DNA of 64,000 bases. Origin: Candidatus Thiodiazotropha sp. (ex Monitilora ramsayi). Lineage in GTDB: Bacteria; Pseudomonadota; Gammaproteobacteria; Chromatiales; Chromatiaceae. Numbering within the stretch: position 1 is the stretch's first letter; each line of letters opens with the position of its first letter. A program made the translations under genes and the position numbers. This document shows, one piece after another, positions 51,026 through 60,370 of the stretch. The DNA lies in NCBI GenBank assembly GCA_025655595.1, contig JAHXIO010000011.1:496001-560000 (forward strand), written 5' to 3'. A model generated the notes under the pieces. It ran no database searches. It had not been told where the DNA came from and worked only from the letters and a program-made list of their open reading frames with translations.

Positions 51026-53548
51026 TCATGACCGTATTTTAACACCTTTAAACAGGGTACGGATCCTGGCCGAATTTCCGATGACTGCCAGCGAGCTCAT
51101 AGGCATGGAGATGGCGGCCACAAGCGGAGTGACAATCGCAGACATTGCCAACGGCACCATAATGATATTATAAGTGATTGAAATACCTATATTTTGACGA
51201 ATCGTCTTCAGGGTTCGGCGAGATAGGCCGACGGCAAGTCGGACCTTTTCGAGTTCACCACTCATCAGTACGATATCGGCGCTGGCAATAGAGACATCCG
51301 TTCCCGATCCCATGGCGATACCTACATCGGCCCGCACCAGAGCCGGCGCGTCATTCACCCCATCACCCACCATGGCCACGCGCTCACCTTTCGCCTGTAA
51401 CTGACGCACGACCTGATCCTTCTCCTCCGGCAACACTTCAGCAATAACATTCATTCCTCCCAGCCGGCTGGCAATAGCCTCAGCGGCGTCCTGCCTGTCG
51501 CCACTGAGCAGGGTCAGGTTCAGACCCTCAGCCTTCAAGGCATCAATCAATATCTTTGCGTCTGGACGGAGCTGGTCCTCCATAGCGATCAGGGCAACTT
51601 CCTCCCCCTCTACCGCTACACGAATGGAACCGATCCCCCTGCTGTCCAGCGAAATCGCCAACTGTTCGAACGCCTCGTTGCAGACAATCCCCCTCTCTCT
51701 CATCAGTGCCGGGTTGCCCGCCATTACAACTTCGCCGTTCACCGTCGCACTGACTCCCTGTCCCGGGGTATAGACGAAGTTGTCTACTTTCAACCGCCGA
51801 TGGTCGAGTGAGTCAGAGTCAAGCCAATTCACGACAGCCTGAGCTGTCGGGTGCTCAGAGAATCGCTCCATCGCACCCAGCTTCAGCATCAGTGACAAGA
51901 TTTCATCAGCTGGATCCTCGCCGGTGGAACATGCCCAATCATGGGTCTTTGTATGGATCTCTACCACCGACATTCCCCCTTCGGTCAGGGTACCTGTCTT
52001 GTCAAAGATGACGTGATTGATGGAAGAGAGGGTCTCCAACACCTCGCCATTCTTGACCAGGATGCCGTATTTGGCCCCAAGGCCTGAGGCGACCGCTATT
52101 GACATGGGTGTGGCCAAACCAAAGGCGCAGGGACAGGTAATGATCAGGACAGACGTGGCAGCCAAGAGCGCCACCTCAAAAGAGCTGCCATACCAGTAGA
52201 GAAAGGTCACAGTCGCCAGGCTCAGGGTAGCGGCTACGAACCATGGTACGATCTGATCTGCCAGACACTGTATCGGTGCTTTGGATCCTTGAGCCTCCTC
52301 CACCAGACTGATAATCCGGCCAAGAGCAGTATTTTTTAGAGAACCTTTCACCTCTATCTGCAGTGCCCCATGACCATTGATGGTACCAGCGGAGACTGCG
52401 CTGCCCGTTTCCTTCATCACTGCCAGGGATTCGCCGGTCAACATCGACTCATCGATACTGCTTCGACCCTCGAGGATCACACCATCGACGGGAATCCGTT
52501 CACCCGGCTTGACCAATACCGTATCACCCATGCTGACCGCCCGAATTGGGACGATCTTTTCATTACCATCGACAAAGAGAGTGGCAACCCGGGGTTGAAG
52601 ATCGAGTAGTCGTTGGGTTGCGGCAACAGCCTGACGTTTTGACATCGCCTCCAGGTAGCGACCGACCAGAATGACGAAGAGAAAATTGACTACCGTATCG
52701 TAGTAGACCTCCCCCACCAGACTGCCGGTGACAGTCACATAGACGGAATAGAGATAGGTGATGGAAGCCCCGATCGCGATGGGCAGATCCATTCCCAGAT
52801 GCAGGTTTTTCAGCCCGGACCAGGCGCCTTTATAGAATGGGTAACCGGAATATATCAGTACGGGTGTGGCAAGCGTGAATCCGACCCAATGGAACAGACT
52901 GCGAAACTCGCCTTCATTCGCCCCGGCATAGAGCGCAATCGAGATCCACATCAAGTTCATCATACCGAAGGCGGCGAATGCCATACGGTAGAGCATATTG
53001 CGATTCTGACGTTTCAGCGCCCCTTCGGCCACTTCAGGGTCATAGGGTACTGCGGCGTATCCAATCTGTCCCAGTCTCTGGATGATCTTCGAGAGGGAAA
53101 GACTTTCGTTATGCCACTTGACGTGGAGCCTCTTGCCGGAAAGATTCACCTGGGCCGAAACGATTCCGGGCAAGGCATTCAATGTATGCTCGATTAACCA
53201 GACACAGGCGGCGCAGTGGATGCCCTCGATAAGCAGATGGATATCCCGCTCCTCACCCAGCGCGCCGACAAACTCCTCCTGTACCTCGTCAAGATCATAC
53301 AGGGCGAGTTCATTGGGGATTTCCGGCGGTGGCGCAAGATTGGTTCCCTCAGGTGTGCGCTGATAGAAACCCTCAAGGCCGGCATCGTAGATCGCCTGGC
53401 AGACAGCCTTGCAGCCAGTACAACAGAATTGCTGGGATTCACCTTCGATCTCCGCTTCGATAACCTCATGAGGCGGAACCGGCAGGCTACAGTGATAACA
53501 GGTCAGTGCCGGGCTCTGGTCAGACACGGCCGTACTCAGGGAATCCAA
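51026..53548 (-). CDS. ccoI: Copper-exporting P1B ATPase CcoI/FixI
   Basis: This 840-residue protein supplies Cu to the cbb3 catalytic subunit. The N-terminal metal-binding region has C-Y-H-C and C-C-T-G-C (about 17-45). An HMA domain with G-I-H-C-A-A-C (about 108-114) follows. Eight membrane helices include the ion-binding C-P-C (I-T-C-P-C-A-F-G-L). The catalytic D-K-T-G-T-L-T and G-D-G-V-N-D-A-P motifs are present. The start is TTG at 53546-53548; a GTG seven codons later is possible. It overlaps ccoH by 13 bp. Confidence 0.96.
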   Translation of the reverse strand: MDSLSTAVSDQSPALTCYHCSLPVPPHEVIEAEIEGESQQFCCTGCKAVCQAIYDAGLEGFYQRTPEGTNLAPPPEIPNELALYDLDEVQEEFVGALGEERDIHLLIEGIHCAACVWLIEHTLNALPGIVSAQVNLSGKRLHVKWHNESLSLSKIIQRLGQIGYAAVPYDPEVAEGALKRQNRNMLYRMAFAAFGMMNLMWISIALYAGANEGEFRSLFHWVGFTLATPVLIYSGYPFYKGAWSGLKNLHLGMDLPIAIGASITYLYSVYVTVTGSLVGEVYYDTVVNFLFVILVGRYLEAMSKRQAVAATQRLLDLQPRVATLFVDGNEKIVPIRAVSMGDTVLVKPGERIPVDGVILEGRSSIDESMLTGESLAVMKETGSAVSAGTINGHGALQIEVKGSLKNTALGRIISLVEEAQGSKAPIQCLADQIVPWFVAATLSLATVTFLYWYGSSFEVALLAATSVLIITCPCAFGLATPMSIAVASGLGAKYGILVKNGEVLETLSSINHVIFDKTGTLTEGGMSVVEIHTKTHDWACSTGEDPADEILSLMLKLGAMERFSEHPTAQAVVNWLDSDSLDHRRLKVDNFVYTPGQGVSATVNGEVVMAGNPALMRERGIVCNEAFEQLAISLDSRGIGSIRVAVEGEEVALIAMEDQLRPDAKILIDALKAEGLNLTLLSGDRQDAAEAIASRLGGMNVIAEVLPEEKDQVVRQLQAKGERVAMVGDGVNDAPALVRADVGIAMGSGTDVSIASADIVLMSGELEKVRLAVGLSRRTLKTIRQNIGISITYNIIMVPLAMSAIVTPLVAAISMPMSSLAVIGNSARIRTLFKGVKIRS

Positions 53549-54039
53549 TCGATGCCCACACCCAGCCGTTTTGGCGTGTTGTACTCATCCTCACCATTCT
53601 TGGCACTGACAAGGAGGTCCCAGGCACCAAGCATTGGGAAGCTGACCTCGGCCTGGTAAAGACCAGGTCCTATTTTTTCCATCGGCTTCGAAAAGTCCTT
53701 TTTGGCATCCGAAGGACGATAGGCATAGAAGGTGACACTGTCCGGTTCAACCGGATTACCTGCCTTATCGAGGACGGTAAAGCGGCAGATCACCGGCTCG
53801 TCAACATCGATCTTCTTCGGCAGTTCAATTTTCATCTGCCAGCCGGGATTTCTCGCCTGGCGTTTGAGCATGTTCTTCTCATAATCCTGACCACGGTCAT
53901 AAAAGTCTTCCACCACCAGACCAGGATTTTTGTCCTGCGCCAGGTAGATCATGATCATATTCATGGTGAAAAAAATAACCACCATTAGAACCCAGCCAAT
54001 CACCCACGGGCTCCGCCAAGCTGATTTTTTGTCTGTCAT
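53536..54039 (-). CDS. ccoH: cbb3 oxidase assembly protein CcoH/FixH
   Basis: The protein has about 167 residues from the ATG at 54037-54039 (M-T-D-K-K-S-A-W-R-S-P-W). A GTG 17 codons earlier is possible but less like known CcoH. One membrane helix (about 13-33) is followed by a periplasmic FixH domain containing Y-E-K-N-M-L-K-R-Q and W-Q-M-K-I-E-L. CcoH stays with the assembling oxidase. It lies between ccoG and ccoI. Confidence 0.94.
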   Translation of the reverse strand: MTDKKSAWRSPWVIGWVLMVVIFFTMNMIMIYLAQDKNPGLVVEDFYDRGQDYEKNMLKRQARNPGWQMKIELPKKIDVDEPVICRFTVLDKAGNPVEPDSVTFYAYRPSDAKKDFSKPMEKIGPGLYQAEVSFPMLGAWDLLVSAKNGEDEYNTPKRLGVGIDWIP

Positions 54040-54124
54040 AATTGTCGGTATAAAAAACTTTAACGAAGAAGGGCGGACATCGCTGTCCACCCTCCAGACG
54101 AGCTGACTATTTTACAATAGATAG

Positions 54125-55561
54125 CTATATACGTGGACCGATAAATACACTCTGACGGTCGCTTTTTAGTATTTTCCCATTATATTCACCCTGGATGGTG
54201 AACACGATAGGCGTGGTCTCAGTTTCGAGATTCGGTTTCGGTACCTTCACGAATACCGTACGAGGTGTCACTTTGCCATGGCGGGCATTGGTTTCAACTT
54301 CCTCATCGACCAGAATTAATCCTTTTGGACCCACGGCACTGACAGTGACTTTAATATCCTCTCCCATCTTATTGAGCAGTTTAAGAGTGTACTTATTCTG
54401 AATCGTTCCATCACTCTGCAACACGAACAGCGGCTGGCGGGCATGAATCACTTTTAATTCCAGCGGTGCCAGTGAAGTGAGGCCGTAGGCAATACCAACC
54501 AGAGCGAGGGCCATGATAACTGAATAGATCCAAACGCGCGGACGCCTGTAGAGCGGCATCGGTTTACGGTTAGCTTCCATGGACTCATAAGACTCGAAGC
54601 GTATCAGTCCCGTGGGTCGCCCGACCTTCTCCATCACGTCGTCACAGGCATCGATACAGAGCGCGCACATGATGCACCCTTCCTGCTGTCCATGCCTGAT
54701 ATCAACACCCGTCGGACAGACCGCGATACACTGCTTACAATCCACGCAGTCGCCGGTTGTTCTCTCTTCCTCGGGTTCACCCTTCTTGATCCGGCCACGA
54801 GGCTCACCACGATGATAATCGTAAGTGGGAACAACCGTGGTCTGATCGATCATCACGCCCTGGATTCGTGCATAGGGGCAAAGCCAGAAACAGGCCTGCT
54901 CACGCATGTAGCCGGCAAGGACATAGGTACCCGCAGTAAAAAGGCCGATAAAGCCGTAGGCAACAGGACTGGCCTGCAAGGTAAAAAAATCACGCCAGAT
55001 GTCGGTCGCACCGTAGAACCATGCCACAAAACTGATACCAGTCAGGACAGAGATGACAAGCCAGAGCAGATGCTTGGTTGTCTTTACTCTGATCTTGGTC
55101 AGACTCAACGGCGCCTTCTCGAGCTTACGCCGCTTTTGCGGAGTACCTTCAAGTTTGTCTTCCAGCCAGGTAAAGACATCGGTCCAGATAGTCTGAAAGC
55201 AGAAAAAACCACAATAGACACGACCCGCCAAAGCAGTTGCCACAGCCAGCAGAAGTGCTAAAAACAGCAGGACGAGAGAGAGCATCCAGAAATCCTGAGG
55301 CAGGATCGTCACACCGAAAATATGGAATTGGCGATTGGGGATATCGAAAAGAACAGCCTGCCTGCCATCCCATTGAAAGTAAGGACCGATAAAGAAGATG
55401 AGCCATGCAGAGGCGGCCAACCATTTAATGTTTCGCCAGTACCCACCCACACGTTTGGCATGAATGGTTTCATCACCCGTGTTCAGATGCCAATGTACCG
55501 ACTCTTCATAGAGGTCATCCACAGCCTTCTGTCGGGATGCCACTTTCTTTGTCTCACTCAA
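54125..55561 (-). CDS. ccoG: cbb3 oxidase accessory protein CcoG (4Fe-4S)
   Basis: The protein has about 478 residues. I choose the TTG at 55559-55561 (S-E-T-K-K follows), since AGGAG lies 8 nt upstream. Another TTG at 55633 adds 24 unlikely residues and lacks a site. Several helices surround paired cysteines (Y-C-G-F-F-C, C-F-W-L-C-P-Y-A-R-I-Q-G). A ferredoxin domain with C-V-D-C-K-Q-C-I-A-V-C-P and C-I-M-C-A-L-C-I-D-A-C is followed by the C-terminal IG-like region. CcoG/RdxA reduces Cu for CcoI. It heads the ccoGHIS unit. Confidence 0.95.
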   Translation of the reverse strand: MSETKKVASRQKAVDDLYEESVHWHLNTGDETIHAKRVGGYWRNIKWLAASAWLIFFIGPYFQWDGRQAVLFDIPNRQFHIFGVTILPQDFWMLSLVLLFLALLLAVATALAGRVYCGFFCFQTIWTDVFTWLEDKLEGTPQKRRKLEKAPLSLTKIRVKTTKHLLWLVISVLTGISFVAWFYGATDIWRDFFTLQASPVAYGFIGLFTAGTYVLAGYMREQACFWLCPYARIQGVMIDQTTVVPTYDYHRGEPRGRIKKGEPEEERTTGDCVDCKQCIAVCPTGVDIRHGQQEGCIMCALCIDACDDVMEKVGRPTGLIRFESYESMEANRKPMPLYRRPRVWIYSVIMALALVGIAYGLTSLAPLELKVIHARQPLFVLQSDGTIQNKYTLKLLNKMGEDIKVTVSAVGPKGLILVDEEVETNARHGKVTPRTVFVKVPKPNLETETTPIVFTIQGEYNGKILKSDRQSVFIGPRI

Positions 55562-55723
55562 TGGTCTCTCTCCTGCTATATCAGGGGGTCGTTGATCAGG
55601 ATAATCATATATACTTAACCACTCCCTGGCCAATGCGTTTTATCAATAACTTTAAGCCCTTAGCGTGCTTGAGGGATTATTGTTTATTCATCACAAAAGC
55701 CATATCAGCCACCGGTCGCGCAT

Positions 55724-55752
55724 AAAAAAAGGGGGGTTGTATACCCCCCTTT
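55724..55752 (-). terminator. Intrinsic terminator after the 42-aa gene
   Basis: Six G pair with six C around a TTGTATA loop, flanked by A7 on the left, which reads as a T-run on the minus strand. It ends the ccoNOQP transcript just after the small gene, separating it from ccoGHIS. Confidence 0.9.
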
Positions 55753-55772
55753 CCTTGTGACAGAAAAAACGG

Positions 55773-55901
55773 TTATTGGTTGCCGTGCTTTTCCGCGTCA
55801 CTTTTAATGAGATTTTTTACTTTGAAGCCAAGAAACACAATGATCACGACACTTATCGCTACTGTGATTATTGAGCCCCAGAATACTGCATCTCCGTTCA
55901 T
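55773..55901 (-). CDS. 42-residue single-helix membrane protein after ccoP
   Basis: This short frame encodes 42 residues: M-N-G-D-A-V-F-W-G-S, then a clean helix of about 20 hydrophobic residues (I-I-T-V-A-I-S-V-V-I-I-V-F-L), then a basic/polar tail ending K-H-G-N-Q. AAGGGGATTGCT precedes the ATG, a good ribosome-binding site. It lies 90 bp after ccoP and directly before the terminator, hence inside the oxidase operon. I think it is a small accessory subunit or assembly factor. The sequence resembles no standard CcoQ, CcoM or CcoS that I can recall. Confidence 0.7.
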   Translation of the reverse strand: MNGDAVFWGSIITVAISVVIIVFLGFKVKNLIKSDAEKHGNQ

Positions 55902-55991
55902 AGCAATCCCCTTATGTTCATGCTGTGTGAGACCATTCCGGTCTCACACAGTTTAATGGAAAAAATGCTCGTTCGATCAAATCTCGGATGG

Positions 55992-56843
55992 TTATTGGCC
56001 ACCACCGAACTTATGAACATAGACCGCAAGCTTCTTGATATCGTCTTTTGAGAGTCTCTCTCCAAAGGCCGGCATCACAGCTTCGCGACTCTTCGGCTCA
56101 GTTACATCATTCACACCATATTTGATAGTGTATTTGATGCTGTCGAGCAGCGATTCGCCCTCAGCAGGCATGAACCGATAGATACCATCGGTCAAGTTGG
56201 CAGAACCAAGCACCGCCATACCCTTACCGTCCATACCGTGACAGGCAATACAGCCTTTCTGGGTGAAGTTCGGATCAGAGGTCGGGTTACCGGCTTCGAT
56301 AGCTTTCGACATAGTGTCGATCTCACCATCGGACAGGATCTTGCCATGTGCCGTCATGATGCCTTTACGACCCATGCTGATGGTCTGCTCAATATTTTCG
56401 ATAGTACCGCCATAGAGCCAGTCATCATCCGCAAGCACCGGAAAGCCGGCATTACCCTGACCACCGCTACCATGACAAGCCGCACAGTTATCACCGAACA
56501 GCACCTTGGCAGATGCCACGGTATATTCAGACAATCCGGGATTTGCCAGAACCTCAGCAGCACTCATGCCCTCGATTTGGGTCTCGAACTGGGCGCGTAC
56601 GCTTTCGACTTCCGCAACACCCTTCTCATACTCCTGCATCTGACTCCAACCCATGACACCCTTGGTGTTGCCACTGAGGGTAGGCCACATCGGGTAGAGC
56701 ACACCATAAGCCACCCACCAAAGGACTGAAGCCCAGAAAGCTATCATCCACCAGCGAGGGGGCGGGTTGCTCAGCTCCCGGAGGTTATCGTCCCATATAT
56801 GTCCGGTATTGTTTTCACCCGGAAATGGATTATTTTCCGCCAT
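55992..56843 (-). CDS. ccoP: cbb3 oxidase dihaem subunit CcoP
   Basis: The protein has about 283 residues from the ATG at 56841-56843 (M-A-E-N-N-P-F-P-G), preceded by GGAGATAAAA; nine more upstream codons are open. N-terminal membrane helix at about 30-50, then two cytochrome c domains with C-A-A-C-H and C-I-A-C-H haem sites. It takes electrons from soluble cytochromes to CcoO. It overlaps ccoQ by 14 bp. Confidence 0.97.
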   Translation of the reverse strand: MAENNPFPGENNTGHIWDDNLRELSNPPPRWWMIAFWASVLWWVAYGVLYPMWPTLSGNTKGVMGWSQMQEYEKGVAEVESVRAQFETQIEGMSAAEVLANPGLSEYTVASAKVLFGDNCAACHGSGGQGNAGFPVLADDDWLYGGTIENIEQTISMGRKGIMTAHGKILSDGEIDTMSKAIEAGNPTSDPNFTQKGCIACHGMDGKGMAVLGSANLTDGIYRFMPAEGESLLDSIKYTIKYGVNDVTEPKSREAVMPAFGERLSKDDIKKLAVYVHKFGGGQ

Positions 56844-57045
56844 TTTTATCTCCGCTATCAATTGCATCATCGTCCATCGGGATAAAGCGGTTCTTCTCCA
56901 GCTTATCCTTGTTCTTCGGACGTAGTGCGTAGAAATACACGACTATCATGAGAAGGAAGGCGACCACCGTCATGGTCAGACCGATCCAATCATTGGTGGT
57001 CATCGCCTCCCAATCAGTATGAAAGTACTCTTTCAGACTATTCAC
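56830..57045 (-). CDS. ccoQ: cbb3 oxidase subunit CcoQ
   Basis: This 71-residue single-helix protein (about 22-41, with F-Y-A-L-R-P-K-N-K after it) has a hydrophilic, acidic tail. It stabilises the CcoNOP complex. It overlaps ccoO and ccoP by 8 and 14 bp. Confidence 0.93.
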   Translation of the reverse strand: MNSLKEYFHTDWEAMTTNDWIGLTMTVVAFLLMIVVYFYALRPKNKDKLEKNRFIPMDDDAIDSGDKNGGK

Positions 57046-57751
57046 GATAGACCTTGTTTTCGTCGAGCTTGGCCATGGTACCCAGAACCTGCAGGTAAGC
57101 TACCATTGCATCTTCTTCGGTCTTGCCCGCCAGCTCTGAATTCGCACTGGCGATATCCTCATCGGTGTAAGGTACACCCATGAGTCTCATGACCTCAAAG
57201 CGCCGTGCCATATCCACACCCTCGATGGAATTGTCTTTCAGCCAGGGATAGTTGGGCATAACAGACTCAGGCACAACAGCGCGTGGTGCACGAAGATGCT
57301 TGCGATGCCAGTCGTCGGAGTACTTGCCACCTAAGCGGGCAAAATCGGGACCGGTACGCTTGGAACCCCACTGGAAGGGGTGGTCATACATGGACTCGGA
57401 AGCCAGAGAGTAGTGACCGTAACGCTCCTTCTCATCACGGAAAGGACGGACCATCTGGGAATGGCAGGTATAGCAACCCTCCTTCTGATAGACATCACGA
57501 CCCGCCAGTTCCAGAGCGGTATAGGGACGCATGCCATCACCAGGCTTATGGTCATGTAAAGTCTGACCAGACTGACGCTGCCAGACCAGTTCAGGTGCGG
57601 CATTGTGTTCCATGGTGCTCTTCTGTGTGAACAGCGGTACGATCTCGACCAGACCGCCCACAGAAAGCGCCAATGCCAGGATTACCAGGAGCAACCAGAT
57701 GTTTTTCTCCATCTTCTCCTGGAGGTTTTTAGATTGGTTTTCATTCGCCAT
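57038..57751 (-). CDS. ccoO: cbb3 oxidase monohaem subunit CcoO
   Basis: This 237-residue protein has an N-terminal membrane anchor (about 15-35) and a periplasmic cytochrome c domain with C-Y-T-C-H-S (about 95-100), M-V-R-P-F and P-N-Y-P-W-L. It passes electrons from CcoP to CcoN. It lies 20 bp after ccoN; AAGGGGG precedes its ATG. Confidence 0.97.
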   Translation of the reverse strand: MANENQSKNLQEKMEKNIWLLLVILALALSVGGLVEIVPLFTQKSTMEHNAAPELVWQRQSGQTLHDHKPGDGMRPYTALELAGRDVYQKEGCYTCHSQMVRPFRDEKERYGHYSLASESMYDHPFQWGSKRTGPDFARLGGKYSDDWHRKHLRAPRAVVPESVMPNYPWLKDNSIEGVDMARRFEVMRLMGVPYTDEDIASANSELAGKTEEDAMVAYLQVLGTMAKLDENKVYRE

Positions 57752-57771
57752 TTTGCGAAACCCCCTTTGAA

Positions 57772-59205
57772 TTATGCACTGGCCGCAGCGGTGCGGGCCT
57801 GCTGAAGACTACCTTCACCTGCTGCCTTCTTGACAGTCATCAATACGTTGATGAGCATCAGGACTGCGCCGAGCAGGAAGATGGCACCACCCACGGTACG
57901 CATGGCGTAGTAGGGATGCATGGCTTCAACAGACTCTGCGAAGGTGTAGGCCAGGGTGCCGTACTCGTCATATGCACGCCACATCAGGCCCTGCATAATG
58001 CCGGATACCCACATGGCAACCACGTAAATAACGGCGCCGATGGTAGCGGTCCAGAAGTGAGCATTGATCAGCTTGGCGGACCACATCTCAGTATGGAATG
58101 TACGAGTCATCATGTGGTAAATGGCACCGATAGCCACCATGGCCACCCAACCCAACGCACCTGAATGCACATGACCAACCGTCCAGTCGGTGTAGTGAGA
58201 GAGGGCGTTAACGGTCTTCAGTGACATGACCGGACCCTCGAAGGTGGACATGGCATAGAAGGCCAGTGACATAATCATGAAACGCAGGACATAGTCGGTA
58301 CGCAGCTTATCCCAGGCACCGGAGAGGGTCATCATACCGTTCACGGCACCACCCCAGGAGGGGATGATCATGGCCAGGGAGACTGCAGCACCCAGAGAAC
58401 CAGTCCAATCCGGCAGCGCGGTGTACTGGAGGTGATGCGCACCCAGCCAGACATAACCGAACATCAGCGCCCAGAAGTGGATGACCGACAGACGATAGGA
58501 GTAGACCGGACGACCTGCCTGCTTAGGTACGAAGTAGTACATGATGCCGAGGAAGCCTGCAGTCAGGTAGAAACCTACCGCGTTGTGACCCCACCACCAC
58601 TGAATCATGGCGTCCTGTACGCCGGAGAAGAGGGAGTAGGACTTGAAGAGATCCACCGGGATCGCCAGGCTGTTGACCACGTGCAGGTAGGTAATCATCA
58701 CCATCATGCCGAGGAAGAACCAGTTCGACACATAGATGTGTGAGGACTTACGGGTTGCCAGGGTCATGATGAAGTTGAAGGAGTAAACAAGCCAGACAAC
58801 CGCGATCAACAGATCGATCGGCCACTCAAGCTCAGCGTACTCTTTGGCCTGGGTGATGCCGAGCGGATAGCTGACAACGGCCAGGACAATGATCAGGTTC
58901 CAACCCCAGAAGACAAACCAAGCGAGTTTGTCACTCCATATCCGTACGCCACAGGTACGCTGTACGCTGTAGTAGGAGGTTGCCATCAATGCACACCCGC
59001 CAAAGGCGAAAATAACTGCATTGGTGTGGAGCGGACGTAGACGCCCGAAAGAGATATACGGAAGATCGAAGTTTAGAAACGGCCATGCCAGTTCAGCGGC
59101 AATGTATACACCCACTAGTGCGCCTACGACTAAGTAGACTGTGGCCATGACGGTAAACCAGCGTACAACATCGAAGTTGTATTTCTGCTCGGCTGCGGCG
59201 TCCAT
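57772..59205 (-). CDS. ccoN: cbb3 oxidase catalytic subunit CcoN
   Basis: This 477-residue haem-copper oxidase subunit has 12 helices. It contains the low-spin haem ligand region ([12 protein letters not shown]), [13 protein letters not shown] (Cu_B/Tyr helix) and [14 protein letters not shown]. It reduces O2 with high affinity and pumps protons. AAGGGGGGTTC precedes the ATG. An FNR-type operator lies at 59421-59434. Confidence 0.98.
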   Translation of the reverse strand: MDAAAEQKYNFDVVRWFTVMATVYLVVGALVGVYIAAELAWPFLNFDLPYISFGRLRPLHTNAVIFAFGGCALMATSYYSVQRTCGVRIWSDKLAWFVFWGWNLIIVLAVVSYPLGITQAKEYAELEWPIDLLIAVVWLVYSFNFIMTLATRKSSHIYVSNWFFLGMMVMITYLHVVNSLAIPVDLFKSYSLFSGVQDAMIQWWWGHNAVGFYLTAGFLGIMYYFVPKQAGRPVYSYRLSVIHFWALMFGYVWLGAHHLQYTALPDWTGSLGAAVSLAMIIPSWGGAVNGMMTLSGAWDKLRTDYVLRFMIMSLAFYAMSTFEGPVMSLKTVNALSHYTDWTVGHVHSGALGWVAMVAIGAIYHMMTRTFHTEMWSAKLINAHFWTATIGAVIYVVAMWVSGIMQGLMWRAYDEYGTLAYTFAESVEAMHPYYAMRTVGGAIFLLGAVLMLINVLMTVKKAAGEGSLQQARTAAASA

Positions 59206-59302
59206 GAACCCCCCTTTATTTAACAGATTATTGAAAAACGCGAAATTTCTTGCTTGGCAAACGGCCTCGCAATACCCCCTGCGTCATATGACACATTTGA
59301 GC

Positions 59303-59316
59303 GTGACATATATCAC
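59303..59316. promoter_or_regulatory. GTGA-N6-TCAC palindrome (CRP/FNR-type)
   Basis: GTGACATATATCAC has the symmetric half-sites of the CRP/FNR superfamily. It lies about 100 bp before ccoN, downstream of the predicted start of transcription, so it might repress or be a second regulator site. Confidence 0.35.
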
Positions 59317-59420
59317 TCTTTCTCGATGAAGATGTCAATATGAACTTAAAGGAAAATGAAGCAGTAAAGGTACATATAAGACACTGAAACATAATGAATT
59401 TTATGGGCTCATTAAGACAA

Positions 59421-59434
59421 TTGACATAGATCAA
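59421..59434 (-). promoter_or_regulatory. FNR-box-like operator of ccoNOQP
   Basis: TTGAC-ATAG-ATCAA differs at one base from the FNR consensus TTGAT-N4-ATCAA. A -10-like CATTAT at 59391-59396 (minus strand) puts the site about 43 bp upstream of the start, near the class II activator position. Confidence 0.65.
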
Positions 59435-59519
59435 TTAAATGCTGAAAAAAGGCCTAAATTCACAAGAAAAGCGGCTTAAATGCGCCAATGCGTTAACCAT
59501 GTAAAACAGTCAAGAAACT

Positions 59520-59538
59520 GGGATGATAATCATTAGCA
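59520..59538. promoter_or_regulatory. Fur-box-like site
   Basis: It matches 15 of 19 positions of GATAATGATAATCATTATC, including an unbroken GATAATCATTA. It could couple iron status to the oxidase operon. It might be chance in AT-rich DNA. Confidence 0.3.
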
Positions 59539-59611
59539 GATAGCTGAAGAACATCCACTGGAATCGATCTTATGGCGATCCATGCTTCGCTTTACAAAAA
59601 CGGTCAGAAGA

Positions 59612-60370
59612 TCATCGAATTCCACCGGAGAAAGCCATATCACTCAGTCCAGAACGATTCACCAAATATATTTGATTTTTACGTATCCGGATCAAACCTT
59701 CGTTCTGAAATTTCGTCAGAATTCGGCTCACGGTCTCCCGGGCAACCCCCAAATAGCTTCCAATATCGCTGCGGGACATTCGTAGCCTGATGGTTGCCGG
59801 CGAGAATCCCCGTTTGTTCAGTCTTTCGGAAAGAGACAAAAGAAATGCGGCCAACCGCTGCTCGGCACTCTGCCGGACCAGAGACGAGGTCACCAAATGG
59901 TTCAGCGCAACTTCACTCCCCAGCATCTCGATCAGGGCGCGTTGTATTCGCTCTTCCGAGCGACCAGACTCCGAAAGACGCCCCAATTCCAATTGACAGA
60001 CCTGACTCAGCTCCAATGCGCGTACACTAGAGGAGTATTGTTGTTCAGCCATGCCGTCAGCGCCGATCAATTCACCGGCAAAATAGAACCCCACCACTCT
60101 CTCTCGGCCATCGGGTTCCTCGATGACTGATTTGAAAGAGCCTGACTTGACTGCATAGATGTGATCGCAGGTTTGGCCCGCTTCAAACAACCTCTCTCCA
60201 GACGCCACGGGTTGCCGCCTGAGCAGAAGGCCCTCAGGCAGCCCACTGCCGACTTGGGCATAATCGAGAACCTGACACATGGGATCGAGACCGCAATCAC
60301 AACATTCAACCTCCTCGGTCAGCACCGGATCGGTGTCATTGCAGATTCGACAGAGGTTTCCTTTGCTCAT
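59612..60370 (-). CDS. fnr: FNR-type oxygen-sensing transcription regulator
   Basis: This 252-residue CRP/FNR protein has an N-terminal cluster C23-x2-C26-x5-C32, the same spacing as the 4Fe-4S ligands of E. coli FNR, with a further Cys in the effector domain (E-L-S-Q-V-C) as the likely fourth ligand. Extra cysteines occur at 7, 10 and 24. A cyclic-nucleotide-binding-like domain (about 50-160) precedes the HTH with R-x-E-T-V-S-R. Its ATG overlaps the rpoS stop (ATGA, 60367-60370). It probably activates ccoNOQP next door under low O2. Confidence 0.95.
   Translation of the reverse strand: MSKGNLCRICNDTDPVLTEEVECCDCGLDPMCQVLDYAQVGSGLPEGLLLRRQPVASGERLFEAGQTCDHIYAVKSGSFKSVIEEPDGRERVVGFYFAGELIGADGMAEQQYSSSVRALELSQVCQLELGRLSESGRSEERIQRALIEMLGSEVALNHLVTSSLVRQSAEQRLAAFLLSLSERLNKRGFSPATIRLRMSRSDIGSYLGVARETVSRILTKFQNEGLIRIRKNQIYLVNRSGLSDMAFSGGIR

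Larger units (their letters stand above)
59206..59611. other. Regulatory gap between fnr and ccoN
   Basis: About 400 bp hold the FNR-like site, a GTGA-N6-TCAC palindrome and a Fur-like site listed separately. No gene is seen. Confidence 0.6.

Noticed and set aside
59283-59292. GTCATATGAC palindrome near ccoN
   Set aside because: A 10-bp palindrome is expected by chance; the same 10 bp forms the loop part of the rplS terminator, with no further similarity.
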